From Paenibacillus vietnamensis (GTDB taxonomy: Bacteria; Bacillota; Bacilli; Paenibacillales; Paenibacillaceae): a stretch of DNA of 64,000 bases. The stretch is from positions 1-64,000 of the forward strand of contig NZ_JAHMHW010000016.1 of the NCBI RefSeq assembly GCF_020169515.1, read 5' to 3'. The notes below the pieces were generated by a model that was not told the origin of the DNA, did no database searches, and saw only the letters and a list, made by a program, of their open reading frames with translations. Shown one piece after another: positions 43,857 through 52,680 of the stretch. Position 1 is the stretch's first letter, and the number at the start of each line of letters is the position of its first letter. The position numbers and the translations under genes are program-made.

Positions 43857-45350
43857 GTGGAAACTGTAAAGCAATCCCGCGAAAGCGGCGGGACTTTCGG
43901 AGGCAAAGGCAATTTTCTAGTCATTATGGTAATGATTCTCGGCGTCTTCGTTGCGATTCTGAACGAGACGCTGCTTAACGTCGCTTTAACCAAAATCATG
44001 GAAGACATCGGAATAAGTCCAAGCACGGCCCAATGGCTGTCAACCGGATATTTGCTCGTAATCGGCGTACTCATCCCGGTTACCGCTTATTTGATCCAGC
44101 GGTTCACGACAAGGACTTTATTCCTGTCGGCGATGGTCTTGTTTACGTTCGGTACGCTGCTCGCGGCCGTTGCTCCGGGCTTCGCCTTTCTTCTGATCGG
44201 AAGGGTACTGCAAGCGTCGGGTACGGGACTGCTCTTCCCCCTTCTGACGAATGTGGTGTTCGCCATGGTGCCGATTGAGAAGCGCGGCTCTGCGATGGGG
44301 ACGATCGGGATCGTTATCACCTTCGCTCCGGCAATCGGACCTACGTTGTCCGGCATTATCGTCGAGCATTTCAGCTGGAGGGTGCTGTTCTACAGCGTCC
44401 TGCCGATCGCGCTGTTCGTAATCGCTTTTGCGGCGGTCAAGCTGAAGAATGTGACCGAAACAACGAATCCGCGTATCGACGTGCTTTCGCTTATTTTATC
44501 GACGTGCGGCTTCGGCGGTATCGTCTTCGGCTTCAGCAGCGCCGGGGAAGGCCATGGGGGCTGGGCCAGCGCAACGGTTCTGGTTCCGATGGCGATCGGT
44601 ATCGTATCGCTTCTTCTGTTCACGTGGAGGCAGCTGTCGATTGCCGAGCCGCTCCTTGAGCTGAGAGCTTTCAAATACCGCGTGTTCAGGCTGTCGACGT
44701 TTATTATGATGATCGTGATGATGTCGATGTTCTCCGCGATGATGCTGCTGCCGATCTTCCTTCAAAACGCACTGGATTACACTCCGCTGGAGGCGGGATT
44801 TGTTATGCTGCCCGGCGGAATTATGATGGGCATTATGTCCCCGATTACAGGCAGATTGTTCGATAAGTTCGGGGCGAAATGGCTGGCCGTCGTCGGTCTC
44901 GCGCTCATGGGCAACACGCTATGGCAATTCGCGCATATTACGCCCGACACTTCTTATATGCTCATCATGATCCTGAACACGCTGCTCATGCTCGGCATCT
45001 CCATGCTGATGATGCCGGTGATGACCAACGCGCTGAACGAGCTGCCGCCGCCGCTATATGCTCACGGCACGGCGATTATCAGCACGCTGCAGCAGGTATC
45101 GGGCGCGGTAGGCACTGCGCTGCTGGTCGCGATTATGACGAGCGGCAGTGCCCGTTACCTGGAGACGGCCGGCGCAGGCGGAGATGCTGCGACTGTACAG
45201 ATTATGGCCATGGTCGCTGGCATGAAGAACGCTTTTCTGCTGGCCTTCGGCCTGGTCGTTATCGCATGGCTCGCTTCGTTCTTGCTGAAGCGTGCTGTGC
45301 CGCCTCAGACGGAAGACGGCTTGGCTCAGAATAGAGTTACGGCTCATTAA
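43857..45350 (+). CDS. DHA2 family MFS drug exporter (EmrB/QacA-like)
   Basis: 497 residues from GTG 43857, with GAGAGGGG upstream; an ATG at 43803 extends the frame with a polar segment unlike the family. About fourteen membrane helices; the DHA2 signatures are LNETLLNVALTKIMEDIGISPSTAQWLSTGYLL and the helix-5 motif GPTLSGIIVEHFSWR. It is similar along its length to the exporter at 47372-48880. It ends 2 bp before the end of the oppositely transcribed YdcZ-type gene, with no clear terminator between them. Confidence 0.9.
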   Translation: METVKQSRESGGTFGGKGNFLVIMVMILGVFVAILNETLLNVALTKIMEDIGISPSTAQWLSTGYLLVIGVLIPVTAYLIQRFTTRTLFLSAMVLFTFGTLLAAVAPGFAFLLIGRVLQASGTGLLFPLLTNVVFAMVPIEKRGSAMGTIGIVITFAPAIGPTLSGIIVEHFSWRVLFYSVLPIALFVIAFAAVKLKNVTETTNPRIDVLSLILSTCGFGGIVFGFSSAGEGHGGWASATVLVPMAIGIVSLLLFTWRQLSIAEPLLELRAFKYRVFRLSTFIMMIVMMSMFSAMMLLPIFLQNALDYTPLEAGFVMLPGGIMMGIMSPITGRLFDKFGAKWLAVVGLALMGNTLWQFAHITPDTSYMLIMILNTLLMLGISMLMMPVMTNALNELPPPLYAHGTAIISTLQQVSGAVGTALLVAIMTSGSARYLETAGAGGDAATVQIMAMVAGMKNAFLLAFGLVVIAWLASFLLKRAVPPQTEDGLAQNRVTAH

Positions 45351-45352
45351 AG

Positions 45353-45784
45353 TTACTTAAGCTTAAACACGACGACCCCGGCGATCATGATGCCGATGCC
45401 GATTAGCCTGTTGGCGGACAGAGGCACCCGTTCGACGCCGAACAAGCCGAGGCTGTCGATCAGAAGGGCGACAATAAGCTGGGTGATGAGCAGAATGGCA
45501 ATCGAGTAGGCAGGTCCGAGCGAATCGATGCTTTTTATGACGCTGAATATGATCATGACGCCGATCGCTCCGCCTAGCCAGTACAGCTTGCTTACACCGT
45601 TCAGCTTGGATAAGCCGCCTTCTTCCCTAGACAGCAGCAAAATAACAACAGATAGAAGAAAGCCGGTGCCGTGGACCCACGTATTCGTGAGCCAGAAGCC
45701 GGCTTTTTCGCTCATGCGCGTATTGAATACGCCTTGAATGCCGACCAGTACGCCGGCGATTAGCGAATAGATCAATCCAATCAT
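45353..45784 (-). CDS. YdcZ/DUF606 family DMT-type membrane protein
   Basis: 143 residues with four or five membrane helices, starting MIGLIYSLIAGVLVGIQGVFNTRMSEKAGFW, the DUF606 signature (QG-x-N). It is a half-size member of the drug/metabolite transporter superfamily and probably works as a dimer. The substrate is unknown. It is tail-to-tail with the DHA2 exporter. Confidence 0.88.
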   Translation of the reverse strand: MIGLIYSLIAGVLVGIQGVFNTRMSEKAGFWLTNTWVHGTGFLLSVVILLLSREEGGLSKLNGVSKLYWLGGAIGVMIIFSVIKSIDSLGPAYSIAILLITQLIVALLIDSLGLFGVERVPLSANRLIGIGIMIAGVVVFKLK

Positions 45785-45922
45785 GTTCTAACCTCCATAC
45801 TCCTTATATAAACCTGCCCAGCGCTGTTGAAAAGGCTGCGGATCCTCCGGAGAACCGGCGGCATGAATTTACCCATGGGTGGGCAAAATGACGGGAGAAC
45901 GTTGACGGGAGGTTGAGCTTTA

Positions 45923-46387
45923 GTGGCAAATAGAGGATTGATCACGGCGATGACGGCTGTCGCCGCGGCACAGCTGTTAAAGGTACCTCTGCATCATGCA
46001 GATACCGGAAAATGGGACTTGAGCAAAGCGATCGGCTCGGGCGGCATGCCCAGCTCGCATTCGAGCGGCGTCACGGCGCTTGCTGCTTATACGGCAACAA
46101 AATACGGCGTCAAGACGCCGTTATTCGCGGTATCGGCTATGCTCGGCATTATCGTTATGTATGATGCGATGAATATCCGCAGGCATGCCGGCGAAATAGC
46201 CGTTCAGGTCAACGATCTGGACGTAGAGGTTGAGAAGCTGGCCGGCGAGCATCCGGGCCTCTTCCACAAACAGAAGCGGGAGCGGCTCAAGGAATCTCTT
46301 GGCCATCAGCCGATCGAGGTAACCGCCGGAGCCGTGCTGGGCGCTTGCATTGGTTTTGTCGGGGCGCTGTCGTCATCAAAATGTTAA
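45923..46387 (+). CDS. divergent PAP2 family membrane protein (YuiD-like)
   Basis: 154 residues from GTG 45923, with GGGAGG 10 bases upstream. The motif GGMPSSHSSGVTALAAYTA matches the acid-phosphatase-like loop of YuiD proteins, and RRHAGE completes the site. Members are small membrane proteins presumed to act on lipid-linked phosphates. It appears to be a single-gene unit ended by the terminator at 46404. Confidence 0.9.
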   Translation: MANRGLITAMTAVAAAQLLKVPLHHADTGKWDLSKAIGSGGMPSSHSSGVTALAAYTATKYGVKTPLFAVSAMLGIIVMYDAMNIRRHAGEIAVQVNDLDVEVEKLAGEHPGLFHKQKRERLKESLGHQPIEVTAGAVLGACIGFVGALSSSKC

Positions 46388-46403
46388 GACCGGATTATGA
46401 TTG

Positions 46404-46443
46404 AACAGGCTTGGGCGAATGTTCGCACAAGTCTGTTTTTTTG
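46404..46443 (+). terminator. rho-independent terminator after the YuiD-like gene
   Basis: AACAGGCTTGGGCGAA and TTCGCACAAGTCTGTT pair over 16 positions with one or two mismatches, followed by a run of T (to 46442). Confidence 0.88.
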
Positions 46444-46511
46444 TCAGCCAATAGTTATATAATGGTTGAGAATAACAATTTGTATGCACAGGATTCGAGG
46501 GGGACAGGAAA

Positions 46512-47306
46512 ATGAGCGTGTTGTTGTTATGGCCTGAAGGAGCTCCTTATTGCCAAGGGGAAACGGACGAGGACCGTCCGGCGATTACGCCGTATCTTGT
46601 AGAAGGCGAGAATAATCCTGCGGTTATCGTATGCCCGGGCGGTGGTTATGGCACGCGTGCCTATCATGAAGGCGAGCCGGTTGCCCAGTGGCTGAACGGG
46701 CTTGGCATATCCGCCTTTGTGCTGAGGTACCGCGTAGCGCCGTATCAATATCCGTGCGCATTGCTGGATGCGCAAAGAGCGATCCGATTGGTACGCCAGG
46801 AGGCGAAGGAGTTTAGGGTCGATCCTGATAAAATCGGACTGCTGGGCTTTTCCGCCGGCGGCCATTTGACGGCAAACGCAGGGACAAGCTACGACAAGGG
46901 CAATGAGGACGCGGACGATCCGATAGAAAGGCAGTCCAGCCGCCCGGATTTGCTTATCTTATGTTATCCGGTCATTACGATGACCGATCCGTTCACTCAC
47001 CAAGGCTCCCGCAACAATTTGCTCGGCAAAGAGCCGGAGCAGGGCAGCATCGAACGGATGAGCAACGAACTTAACGTAACGGAGGATACGCCGCCGACCT
47101 TCCTGTGGCATACATCGAACGACGGGGGCGTACCGGTCGAGAACAGCCTGCTGTTCGCCTCCGCGCTCAGCAAGCATAACGTTCTGTTTGATCTTCACGT
47201 CTATGCGAAAGGCCGCCACGGCCTGGGCCTTGCCGAGGATGAGCAGCATACGGCAGGCTGGACGGGCGCCTGCGCTTCTTGGCTGGAGCTGAACGGGTAC
47301 TGCTAG
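46512..47306 (+). CDS. alpha/beta hydrolase, acetyl-xylan-esterase-like (BD-FAE family)
   Basis: 264 residues. Oxyanion-hole motif VCPGGGYGTRA, nucleophile Ser in LLGFSAGGHL, acid in WHTSNDGGVPVENS, and His in YAKGRHGLGLA. There is no signal peptide, so it is cytoplasmic. Such enzymes remove acetyl or feruloyl groups from oligosaccharides, which fits a plant-polysaccharide lifestyle. RBS GGGGGACAGG precedes ATG 46512. Confidence 0.88.
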   Translation: MSVLLLWPEGAPYCQGETDEDRPAITPYLVEGENNPAVIVCPGGGYGTRAYHEGEPVAQWLNGLGISAFVLRYRVAPYQYPCALLDAQRAIRLVRQEAKEFRVDPDKIGLLGFSAGGHLTANAGTSYDKGNEDADDPIERQSSRPDLLILCYPVITMTDPFTHQGSRNNLLGKEPEQGSIERMSNELNVTEDTPPTFLWHTSNDGGVPVENSLLFASALSKHNVLFDLHVYAKGRHGLGLAEDEQHTAGWTGACASWLELNGYC

Positions 47307-47313
47307 GCTGTAT

Positions 47314-47357
47314 AAAACAAAGCAGGCTGCTATCGATGGCAGCCTGCTTTGTTTTTG
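47314..47357. terminator. bidirectional terminator between the esterase and DHA2 exporter genes
   Basis: Perfect 17-bp arms AAAACAAAGCAGGCTGC and GCAGCCTGCTTTGTTTT, with an 8-base loop and T runs on both strands, lying between converging genes. Confidence 0.93.
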
Positions 47358-47371
47358 ACCCTATGAAGCTT

Positions 47372-48880
47372 TTAATTTGCCCGAAGCAAGCCGGACTTTT
47401 CCATTTTAGGAGCACTTGCGGACGGCTCCTCGACCGCTTGTTTGACACGTTTAATAAAGAACGTGAGCAATAATCCGACCACACCGATCCCGACAATAAC
47501 AAGGTAAGCATCGTTAATCCCCTGTATCGTTGCTTCCGTGACGATTTGTGCTTGAGTGGCGCCCTCCATTCCACCGGAAGCCGCTATTTCCAGCATATGA
47601 GTTTCTGTCCGGCCGGTCATGACGGTTACGAGAAGCGAAGTGCCCACAGCTCCGGCAACTTGACGAATCGTATTAGAGATTGCGGTACCGTGCGCATTGA
47701 GCCGGTTTGGCAGCTGATTCAAGCCTGCCGTCTGGATCGGCATCAGAAGCAAGGCCATGCCGATGCGGCGCGCAGTAGACATAAGAAGCAAATAGGTATA
47801 GCTTGTGGAATCCGTTAAGTTAATGAAGCCTAACGTAGTTACAATCGTAACGACCATGCCGATGATGGATAACCATTTTGCGCCGAAGCGGTCGAACAGC
47901 TTGCCGGTAACCGGCATCAGGAAGCCCATCACCAGCGCGCCGGGAAGCATCAGGAATCCGGATTCCAAGGCTGTATATCCGCGTGTATTTTGCAAATAAA
48001 GAGGCAGCAGCATCATATCCGCATACATGACCATCGTTACCGCAATGTTGATAATCGTTGTCAAGGAAAACATACTATACTTGAATGCCCGCAGATCGAG
48101 CAGGGGAGAACCGGAAATCAACTGACGCCATGCAAACAGGGAAAGGGAGGCGACACCTGCTGCAATGGAAAAAAGCACCTCTAAGCTCGACCAGCCTTCG
48201 CTGCCCGCCCGGCTGAATCCATATAGCAGAGTACCGAAGCCGATGGTGGACAAGACGACACCGAGAATATCGAGCTCCGTTTTCACACGTTCCGATACAT
48301 TTCTCAAATAAATGAATCCGCAGGCAATAACAATGATGGCGAGCGGAATCATGCCGTAAAACATCGTTTCCCAAGCATAGTTTTCCAGAATGTAACCGGC
48401 AAGCGTCGGTCCAATCGCCGGAGCAAAAATAATGGCAAGACCCATCATTCCCATTGCAGCTCCTCTTTTTTCAGGCGGGAACAGCACCAAAATAACGTTC
48501 GTAAGAAGAGGCATGATAATACCTGCGCCAGCTGCCTGGATCATACGTCCGGTGAGCAGAACCGGGAAGTCCGTTGCGAGCGCGGAGACAATCGTTCCTA
48601 TCAGGAAAATAATCATCGAAGCTTGAAAAAGCTGTCTGGTGCTGAAACGCTGCATAAAGTAGGCCGTGATCGGAATCAGCACACCGTTGACTAACATATA
48701 ACCCGTCGTAAGCCACTGGGCGGTTGTTGCGGAAATGCTAAAATCGGTCATTAGCTCCGGAGTCGCAACACTCATAATGGTTTGATTCAGCGTCGCGAGG
48801 AAAGCACCCAAAATCATGACAAATAAAATGGGGCCTCGTTTGACGGAATTGCTGATCGTCGGCTCCTTACCTTTACTCAA
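47372..48880 (-). CDS. DHA2 family MFS drug exporter
   Basis: 502 residues, start TTG 48880 with GGATGGAGA upstream. About fourteen membrane helices; LNQTIMSVATPELMTDFSISATTAQWLTTGYML and GPTLAGYILENYAWE mark the DHA2 group. It is divergent from a TetR gene 229 bp away, which is most likely its repressor. It resembles the exporter at 43857, for example in AHGTAISNTIRQVAGAVGTS. Confidence 0.92.
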   Translation of the reverse strand: MSKGKEPTISNSVKRGPILFVMILGAFLATLNQTIMSVATPELMTDFSISATTAQWLTTGYMLVNGVLIPITAYFMQRFSTRQLFQASMIIFLIGTIVSALATDFPVLLTGRMIQAAGAGIIMPLLTNVILVLFPPEKRGAAMGMMGLAIIFAPAIGPTLAGYILENYAWETMFYGMIPLAIIVIACGFIYLRNVSERVKTELDILGVVLSTIGFGTLLYGFSRAGSEGWSSLEVLFSIAAGVASLSLFAWRQLISGSPLLDLRAFKYSMFSLTTIINIAVTMVMYADMMLLPLYLQNTRGYTALESGFLMLPGALVMGFLMPVTGKLFDRFGAKWLSIIGMVVTIVTTLGFINLTDSTSYTYLLLMSTARRIGMALLLMPIQTAGLNQLPNRLNAHGTAISNTIRQVAGAVGTSLLVTVMTGRTETHMLEIAASGGMEGATQAQIVTEATIQGINDAYLVIVGIGVVGLLLTFFIKRVKQAVEEPSASAPKMEKSGLLRAN

Positions 48881-48933
48881 TATTTCTCCATCCTCTCCAT
48901 AACTCTATATCTCTATAGACTTAATTTACAATA

Positions 48934-48949
48934 TGTTAGATAATTAACA
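48934..48949. promoter_or_regulatory. candidate TetR operator
   Basis: TGTTAGATAATTAACA has 5-bp arms around a 6-base AT-rich centre. It lies in the divergent promoter region between the exporter and the TetR gene, where a TetR-family dimer would bind. The site is a guess from symmetry and position. Confidence 0.4.
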
Positions 48950-49109
48950 CTGTATAAATTAAATTATAAGCAGAATGACGTTTCTTTCAAGCGACGATAT
49001 GAGCCAAAATGTAAAGTAACCATCATTGATTACGCGTTATGTGGCTTAAGTCAAACTTAAAAGACAAGAATGATGAAAATGTAAATTAAAATGGAAAGGA
49101 ACTGCCCGC

Positions 49110-49694
49110 ATGAACCATGACAAGCCTCGAACCGACCCGAGAATCCTTCGGACTCGCCAGCTGCTGAAGGATGCTTTTATTGATTTATTGCAGGAAATGG
49201 AGATCGAGAAAATATCGGTGAACCGGATCTCGGAGCGCGCAACCATCAACCGGGTAACCTTTTATCTGCATTATCGCGATATCCCGGATATGATGGATAA
49301 AATGGCCGATGAGATGATTGAGGACATTAAAAATGCCTTGACCCGCAAGCCGATTCATCAAAATTCCGTTGAAGAGACGTTTTCGTGGGATATCGTTAGT
49401 TTGCTTGAACACATAGCAGAACATGCTAAATTTTATAAAGTGATTTTAGGATCGAGACGGACGCCGGTTTTTACGGACCGTTTGCTAAAAATGTTGTCGG
49501 AGTCCGTTAAGTACAGGCTGGAGAACGACCAAGCTTATATTTTAAATGCCGGCATTCAAAAGGATATTGCGATATGGTACGGCGCGTCAGCCTTGATCGG
49601 CACGATCGTGTCTTGGGTTCGAAACGATATGCCCTATACGCCGCAATTTTTAGCCAAGCAGCTGACTTTGATGCTGAGCAAACATCATGACTAA
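49110..49694 (+). CDS. TetR family transcriptional regulator
   Basis: 194 residues. An N-terminal TetR helix-turn-helix spans about 10-55 (RTRQLLKDAFIDLLQEMEIEKISVNRI, then ATINRVTFYLHY). The all-helical C-terminal ligand domain resembles the TetR_C group seen with YhgE/drug exporters. It most likely represses the divergent DHA2 exporter and is released by a drug-like ligand. Confidence 0.92.
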   Translation: MNHDKPRTDPRILRTRQLLKDAFIDLLQEMEIEKISVNRISERATINRVTFYLHYRDIPDMMDKMADEMIEDIKNALTRKPIHQNSVEETFSWDIVSLLEHIAEHAKFYKVILGSRRTPVFTDRLLKMLSESVKYRLENDQAYILNAGIQKDIAIWYGASALIGTIVSWVRNDMPYTPQFLAKQLTLMLSKHHD

Positions 49695-49701
49695 GTTCAA
49701 C

Positions 49702-49745
49702 AAAAAAAGAACGCAACCGCGGCTTCGCACGGATTGCGTCCTTTC
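49702..49745. terminator. bidirectional terminator between the tetR and MFS genes
   Basis: GAACGCAACCG and CGGATTGCGTC form the stem (one mismatch) with a GC-rich loop. T runs occur on the leftward strand and a shorter pyrimidine run on the right. Confidence 0.82.
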
Positions 49746-49764
49746 CCGGGTATAGCCAATTCAC

Positions 49765-50961
49765 TTACGCGCCTGTCTCCACAATTCTGACTTCAGCCTC
49801 TTTGCGGAGAGCGTGCTTGCGGGAGATGCCGAACGACGCCGTGGCGGTGGCCGCGGCCAGAATGACTCCGGTTGCTCCGATCCAGCCGATCGAGCTCAGC
49901 GATGCCTGCTCGGCGACAACGCCGCCGAGGCCTGCGCCGGCAGCCATGCCTAGCTGCAGCACCGAGCTGTTCAGGCTCAGCATGATGCCGGAAGCTCCCG
50001 GAGCGAGAGACATCAAATAATATTGCTGAGTAGGGCCGGATGACCACGCGGTAAACGCCCAAAGCATCATTAACGGGAATACAATAACCGCGGAATGGCC
50101 GGTCAGCGAGAGCAGAACAAGAGCAATCGAATGGAACAGCATGCCGCTGATTAAAGTACGGGGGACGCCCCATTTATCGGTGCTGAAGCCCCCGATTTTG
50201 GAACCGATCAGACTGGCGATGCCAAAGGCGAACAGGGCTGCGCTGACGCCTTGCTCGCTCAATTCCGTTACCGTACGCAGAAAAGGCGAAATGTACGTGT
50301 TCACGATGGAGTAACCGCCGATCCAAAGGAAGGTAATCGCCAAGGCGACCGCAATTTTCGGCTGCTTGAGCAATTTAACTTGATCGCGCAGCGGGATCGG
50401 CTCCTCGCCATCCGTTTGAGGGACGGCGAATACGATGATGAGCATAGCGAGCAGCCCTAACAGGCCAATAGCTCCGAAAATAAGCGGCCAATCGTAGGCG
50501 GAAGCCGCAACCCGGCCAATCGGTACGCCGATGATCAGCGAGGTGCTGAAGCCCATAACAAGCGTAGCGATGGCGCTCCCCTGTTTGCCGGGAGGTGCCA
50601 GCTTGGATGCGACCGTCAGCGCGGTAACGACGAACACGCCGGTGCTAAGTGCAAGAACGATTCTGGATAAGATCAAAAAGGCAAAGCCGGGCAAAGCAAC
50701 GGCGATCAGGTTGCCGATCGCGAATAGACCAAGCGAGTAGAGGAGCAGACGGCGTCTCTCCATCCGCGCGGTCAAAGCCATGAGTACAGGCGTACCAAAC
50801 GCGTAAGCCAGCGAAAAAACGGTGATCAGCTGTCCTGCCGCAGAGACGGAAACGCCGACGTCCGCAGCAACCTTATCCAAAATGCCTGCAATAATAAATT
50901 CGGAAGTTCCGACGAGAAAGCTGATGATGGCCAGCATATAAATTTTCCACGTGTTCGACAT
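49765..50961 (-). CDS. MFS exporter of the AraJ/YdhP-like DHA1 group
   Basis: 398 residues with twelve membrane helices, starting with the DHA1 pattern FLVGTSEFIIAGILDKVAADVGVSVSAAGQLITVFSLAYA and the motif LMALTARMERRRLLL. It lies downstream of an ArsR gene on the same strand. The gene has its own copy of the operator motif found ahead of arsR, so both are probably controlled together. Confidence 0.9.
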   Translation of the reverse strand: MSNTWKIYMLAIISFLVGTSEFIIAGILDKVAADVGVSVSAAGQLITVFSLAYAFGTPVLMALTARMERRRLLLYSLGLFAIGNLIAVALPGFAFLILSRIVLALSTGVFVVTALTVASKLAPPGKQGSAIATLVMGFSTSLIIGVPIGRVAASAYDWPLIFGAIGLLGLLAMLIIVFAVPQTDGEEPIPLRDQVKLLKQPKIAVALAITFLWIGGYSIVNTYISPFLRTVTELSEQGVSAALFAFGIASLIGSKIGGFSTDKWGVPRTLISGMLFHSIALVLLSLTGHSAVIVFPLMMLWAFTAWSSGPTQQYYLMSLAPGASGIMLSLNSSVLQLGMAAGAGLGGVVAEQASLSSIGWIGATGVILAAATATASFGISRKHALRKEAEVRIVETGA

Positions 50962-50997
50962 TCCTGTAAAGCTCCTCTCTCCATTGCATGATTTTAT

Positions 50998-51017
50998 ATT
51001 TCTAAATATATAGAAAT
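50998..51017. promoter_or_regulatory. ArsR-type operator ahead of the MFS gene
   Basis: ATTTCTA-N6-TAGAAAT is a perfect 7-bp palindrome lying 37 bp upstream of the exporter start codon. The same sequence with longer arms occurs ahead of the ArsR gene (51341-51364). Confidence 0.78.
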
Positions 51018-51032
51018 TGTTCCTAAAAAAAA

Positions 51033-51314
51033 TTACTCCAGCAAATAAGGAGCGTACTTTTTCGCGATTTCGCGGTTCACGCTGTAATAAATATACGTTC
51101 CGTCCTTCCGGAGCTCAAGCAGACCGCTTTCCGTAAGCTGCTTCAAGTGATGGGAGAGAGTTGAGCCGGCAACGGATTCCAGCTTGGATCCGATATCGGA
51201 GCAACACAAAGTAGACTGCGCTGAAAGCAGCATCGCGATTTTAAGCCTGGTCGGCTCTCCTAACGCTTTATATACTTTGACGGCTTGACGAAGGTCTGTA
51301 TTGTCTTCTACCAT
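51033..51314 (-). CDS. ArsR family transcriptional repressor
   Basis: 93 residues from ATG 51314, chosen for AAAGGTGA 7 bases upstream; the frame opens further upstream to 51458 but runs through the operator and a terminator. Winged helix-turn-helix: YKALGEPTRLKIAMLLSAQ, then VAGSTLSHHLKQLTESGLLE and the wing RKDGTYIYYS. A Cys-Cys pair (TLCCSDIG) sits where ArsR metal-sensing cysteines lie but in altered form, so metal, thiol or redox sensing is possible. It probably represses itself and the MFS exporter. Confidence 0.92.
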   Translation of the reverse strand: MVEDNTDLRQAVKVYKALGEPTRLKIAMLLSAQSTLCCSDIGSKLESVAGSTLSHHLKQLTESGLLELRKDGTYIYYSVNREIAKKYAPYLLE

Positions 51315-51340
51315 GGAGCATTCACCTTTTTCAGCAGTTG

Positions 51341-51364
51341 TTATTTCTATATTTGTAGAAATAA
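51341..51364. promoter_or_regulatory. ArsR-type operator ahead of the arsR gene
   Basis: TTATTTCTA-N6-TAGAAATAA is a perfect 9-bp inverted repeat with a 6-base spacer, 27 bp ahead of the arsR start codon. It matches the operator at 50998, giving two copies of one motif bracketing the regulator gene. Confidence 0.8.
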
Positions 51365-51395
51365 GATAGCATAGCTTTTTAAGAATGTAAACAAG

Positions 51396-51440
51396 AAAAA
51401 AACGAACCGAGCAGGCAAGAGCCTGCCGGTTCATTTTTTT
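51396..51440. terminator. bidirectional terminator between the SUMT and arsR genes
   Basis: GAACCG/CGGTTC and GCAGGC/GCCTGC pair to give a strong stem with a 4-base loop. T runs follow on both strands. It ends the nirB-nirD-SUMT transcript and separates it from arsR. Confidence 0.9.
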
Positions 51441-51470
51441 GTATGATTCCATATTCACTTCAAAAGGAGA

Positions 51471-52247
51471 TCAGCCGATCATCGCGAGAGCCTGCTGTTC
51501 GGCATGGATAAGCTGATCGCGTACACGTACGACTTCCCCTATAATAATAAGCGACGGATTGCTGATCTTCATGGTGACCGCAAGCGAATGGATATCCGCA
51601 AGCGTGCCGACAATCGTGCGCTGGCGCGCGGTTGTGCCGCGTTCGATGACGGCAACCGGCGTAGCAGCGGATTTGCCGTGCTTCAGAAGCTCCTCGCGGA
51701 TCGCCGGCAGCTGGCTGACACCCATATAAATAGCGAGTGTGTCCACACCGTGGGCAAGCAGATCCCAGCGGATCGGCGAATTGTCCCCGTGGCAGCGGTG
51801 GCCGGTCACGCAGGCAAAGGATGCGGCGTAGCCGCGATGCGTAACCGGAATGCCGGCAGCGGCCGCGGCGCCGATCGCGGAGGTGATTCCCGGTACGATC
51901 TCGTAGGGAATGCCCCATTCCGCAAGCTCAAGCGCCTCCTCGCCGCCTCTGCCGAAGACGAAGGGGTCGCCGCCCTTGAGTCGGACAACCTGTTTTCCTT
52001 GCAAAGCGTAATCGACTAACGTTTTGTTGATAATAGGCTGTGGCATTGCATGAGCGCCAGGCGCCTTGCCGCAGTATACGAGCTCCGCGTCGGACCTCGC
52101 ATAGCTGAGCAGCTCCTCGTTCACAAGCCGGTCGTACAGAATGACATCGGCGAGCTGAATGCGGCGCATCGCTTTGACCGTAATGAGCTCCGGGTCCCCC
52201 GGGCCTGCACCGACAATATATACCGTACCTGTCGCCGATTTTTTCAT
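51471..52247 (-). CDS. cobA: uroporphyrinogen-III C-methyltransferase (SUMT)
   Basis: 258 residues. The SAM-dependent tetrapyrrole methylase signatures are VYIVGAGPGDPELITVKA at the N-terminus, VRLKGGDPFVFGRGGEE and EIVPGITSAIGAAAAAGIPVTHR. It methylates uroporphyrinogen III to precorrin-2, the first step of siroheme, the cofactor of the nitrite reductase encoded upstream. It lacks the CysG dehydrogenase/ferrochelatase part, which must be encoded elsewhere. The 106-bp gap to nirD has no clear terminator. It is equivalent to Bacillus NasF. Confidence 0.95.
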   Translation of the reverse strand: MKKSATGTVYIVGAGPGDPELITVKAMRRIQLADVILYDRLVNEELLSYARSDAELVYCGKAPGAHAMPQPIINKTLVDYALQGKQVVRLKGGDPFVFGRGGEEALELAEWGIPYEIVPGITSAIGAAAAAGIPVTHRGYAASFACVTGHRCHGDNSPIRWDLLAHGVDTLAIYMGVSQLPAIREELLKHGKSAATPVAVIERGTTARQRTIVGTLADIHSLAVTMKISNPSLIIIGEVVRVRDQLIHAEQQALAMIG

Positions 52248-52353
52248 GGGCTGCTCCTTCCGGCGGTCATGGCCACCTGTTTAATTGTGACTTCAATGTA
52301 AATCCTATATATGATCCAGTCCTAGTCGCTGTTGTTCTTTCTATATCTGTCTT

Positions 52354-52668
52354 CTAGATCGTGATATAAATGGAGCCGCTGGCTTTGTCGACCTCGGTTG
52401 CGAACGTCGTCACGCAGCCTTCATCCGGCTCCTGAACGCGTCCGGTGCGAAGATCGATCTTCCAATCATGGAGCGGGCAGTGGACGGCCGTGCCGCAGAC
52501 GATACCCTCCGCGAGGGTACCGCCTTTATGCGGGCAGCTGTTCTCCACGGCCAGCACACTGTCGTCGCTCAAGCGGAAAACCGCAATTTCAAGATCGTTC
52601 ACTTTAATGCGGCGGGAGCCTTTTATTGTAATGTCGGATAGGTTGGCTACAAGCAGCTTTGTTGTCAT
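52354..52668 (-). CDS. nirD: assimilatory nitrite reductase small subunit, Rieske type
   Basis: 104 residues. Rieske [2Fe-2S] ligands are complete: CPHKGG and CPLHDW. The fold occupies most of the protein (about 10-100). The start ATG 52668 has AGGAGGGG upstream and is only 12 bp after the nirB stop. The subunit passes electrons or supports assembly in the cytoplasmic NADH-nitrite reductase. It is equivalent to Bacillus NasE. Confidence 0.95.
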   Translation of the reverse strand: MTTKLLVANLSDITIKGSRRIKVNDLEIAVFRLSDDSVLAVENSCPHKGGTLAEGIVCGTAVHCPLHDWKIDLRTGRVQEPDEGCVTTFATEVDKASGSIYITI

Positions 52669-52680
52669 GATTGGCCCCTC

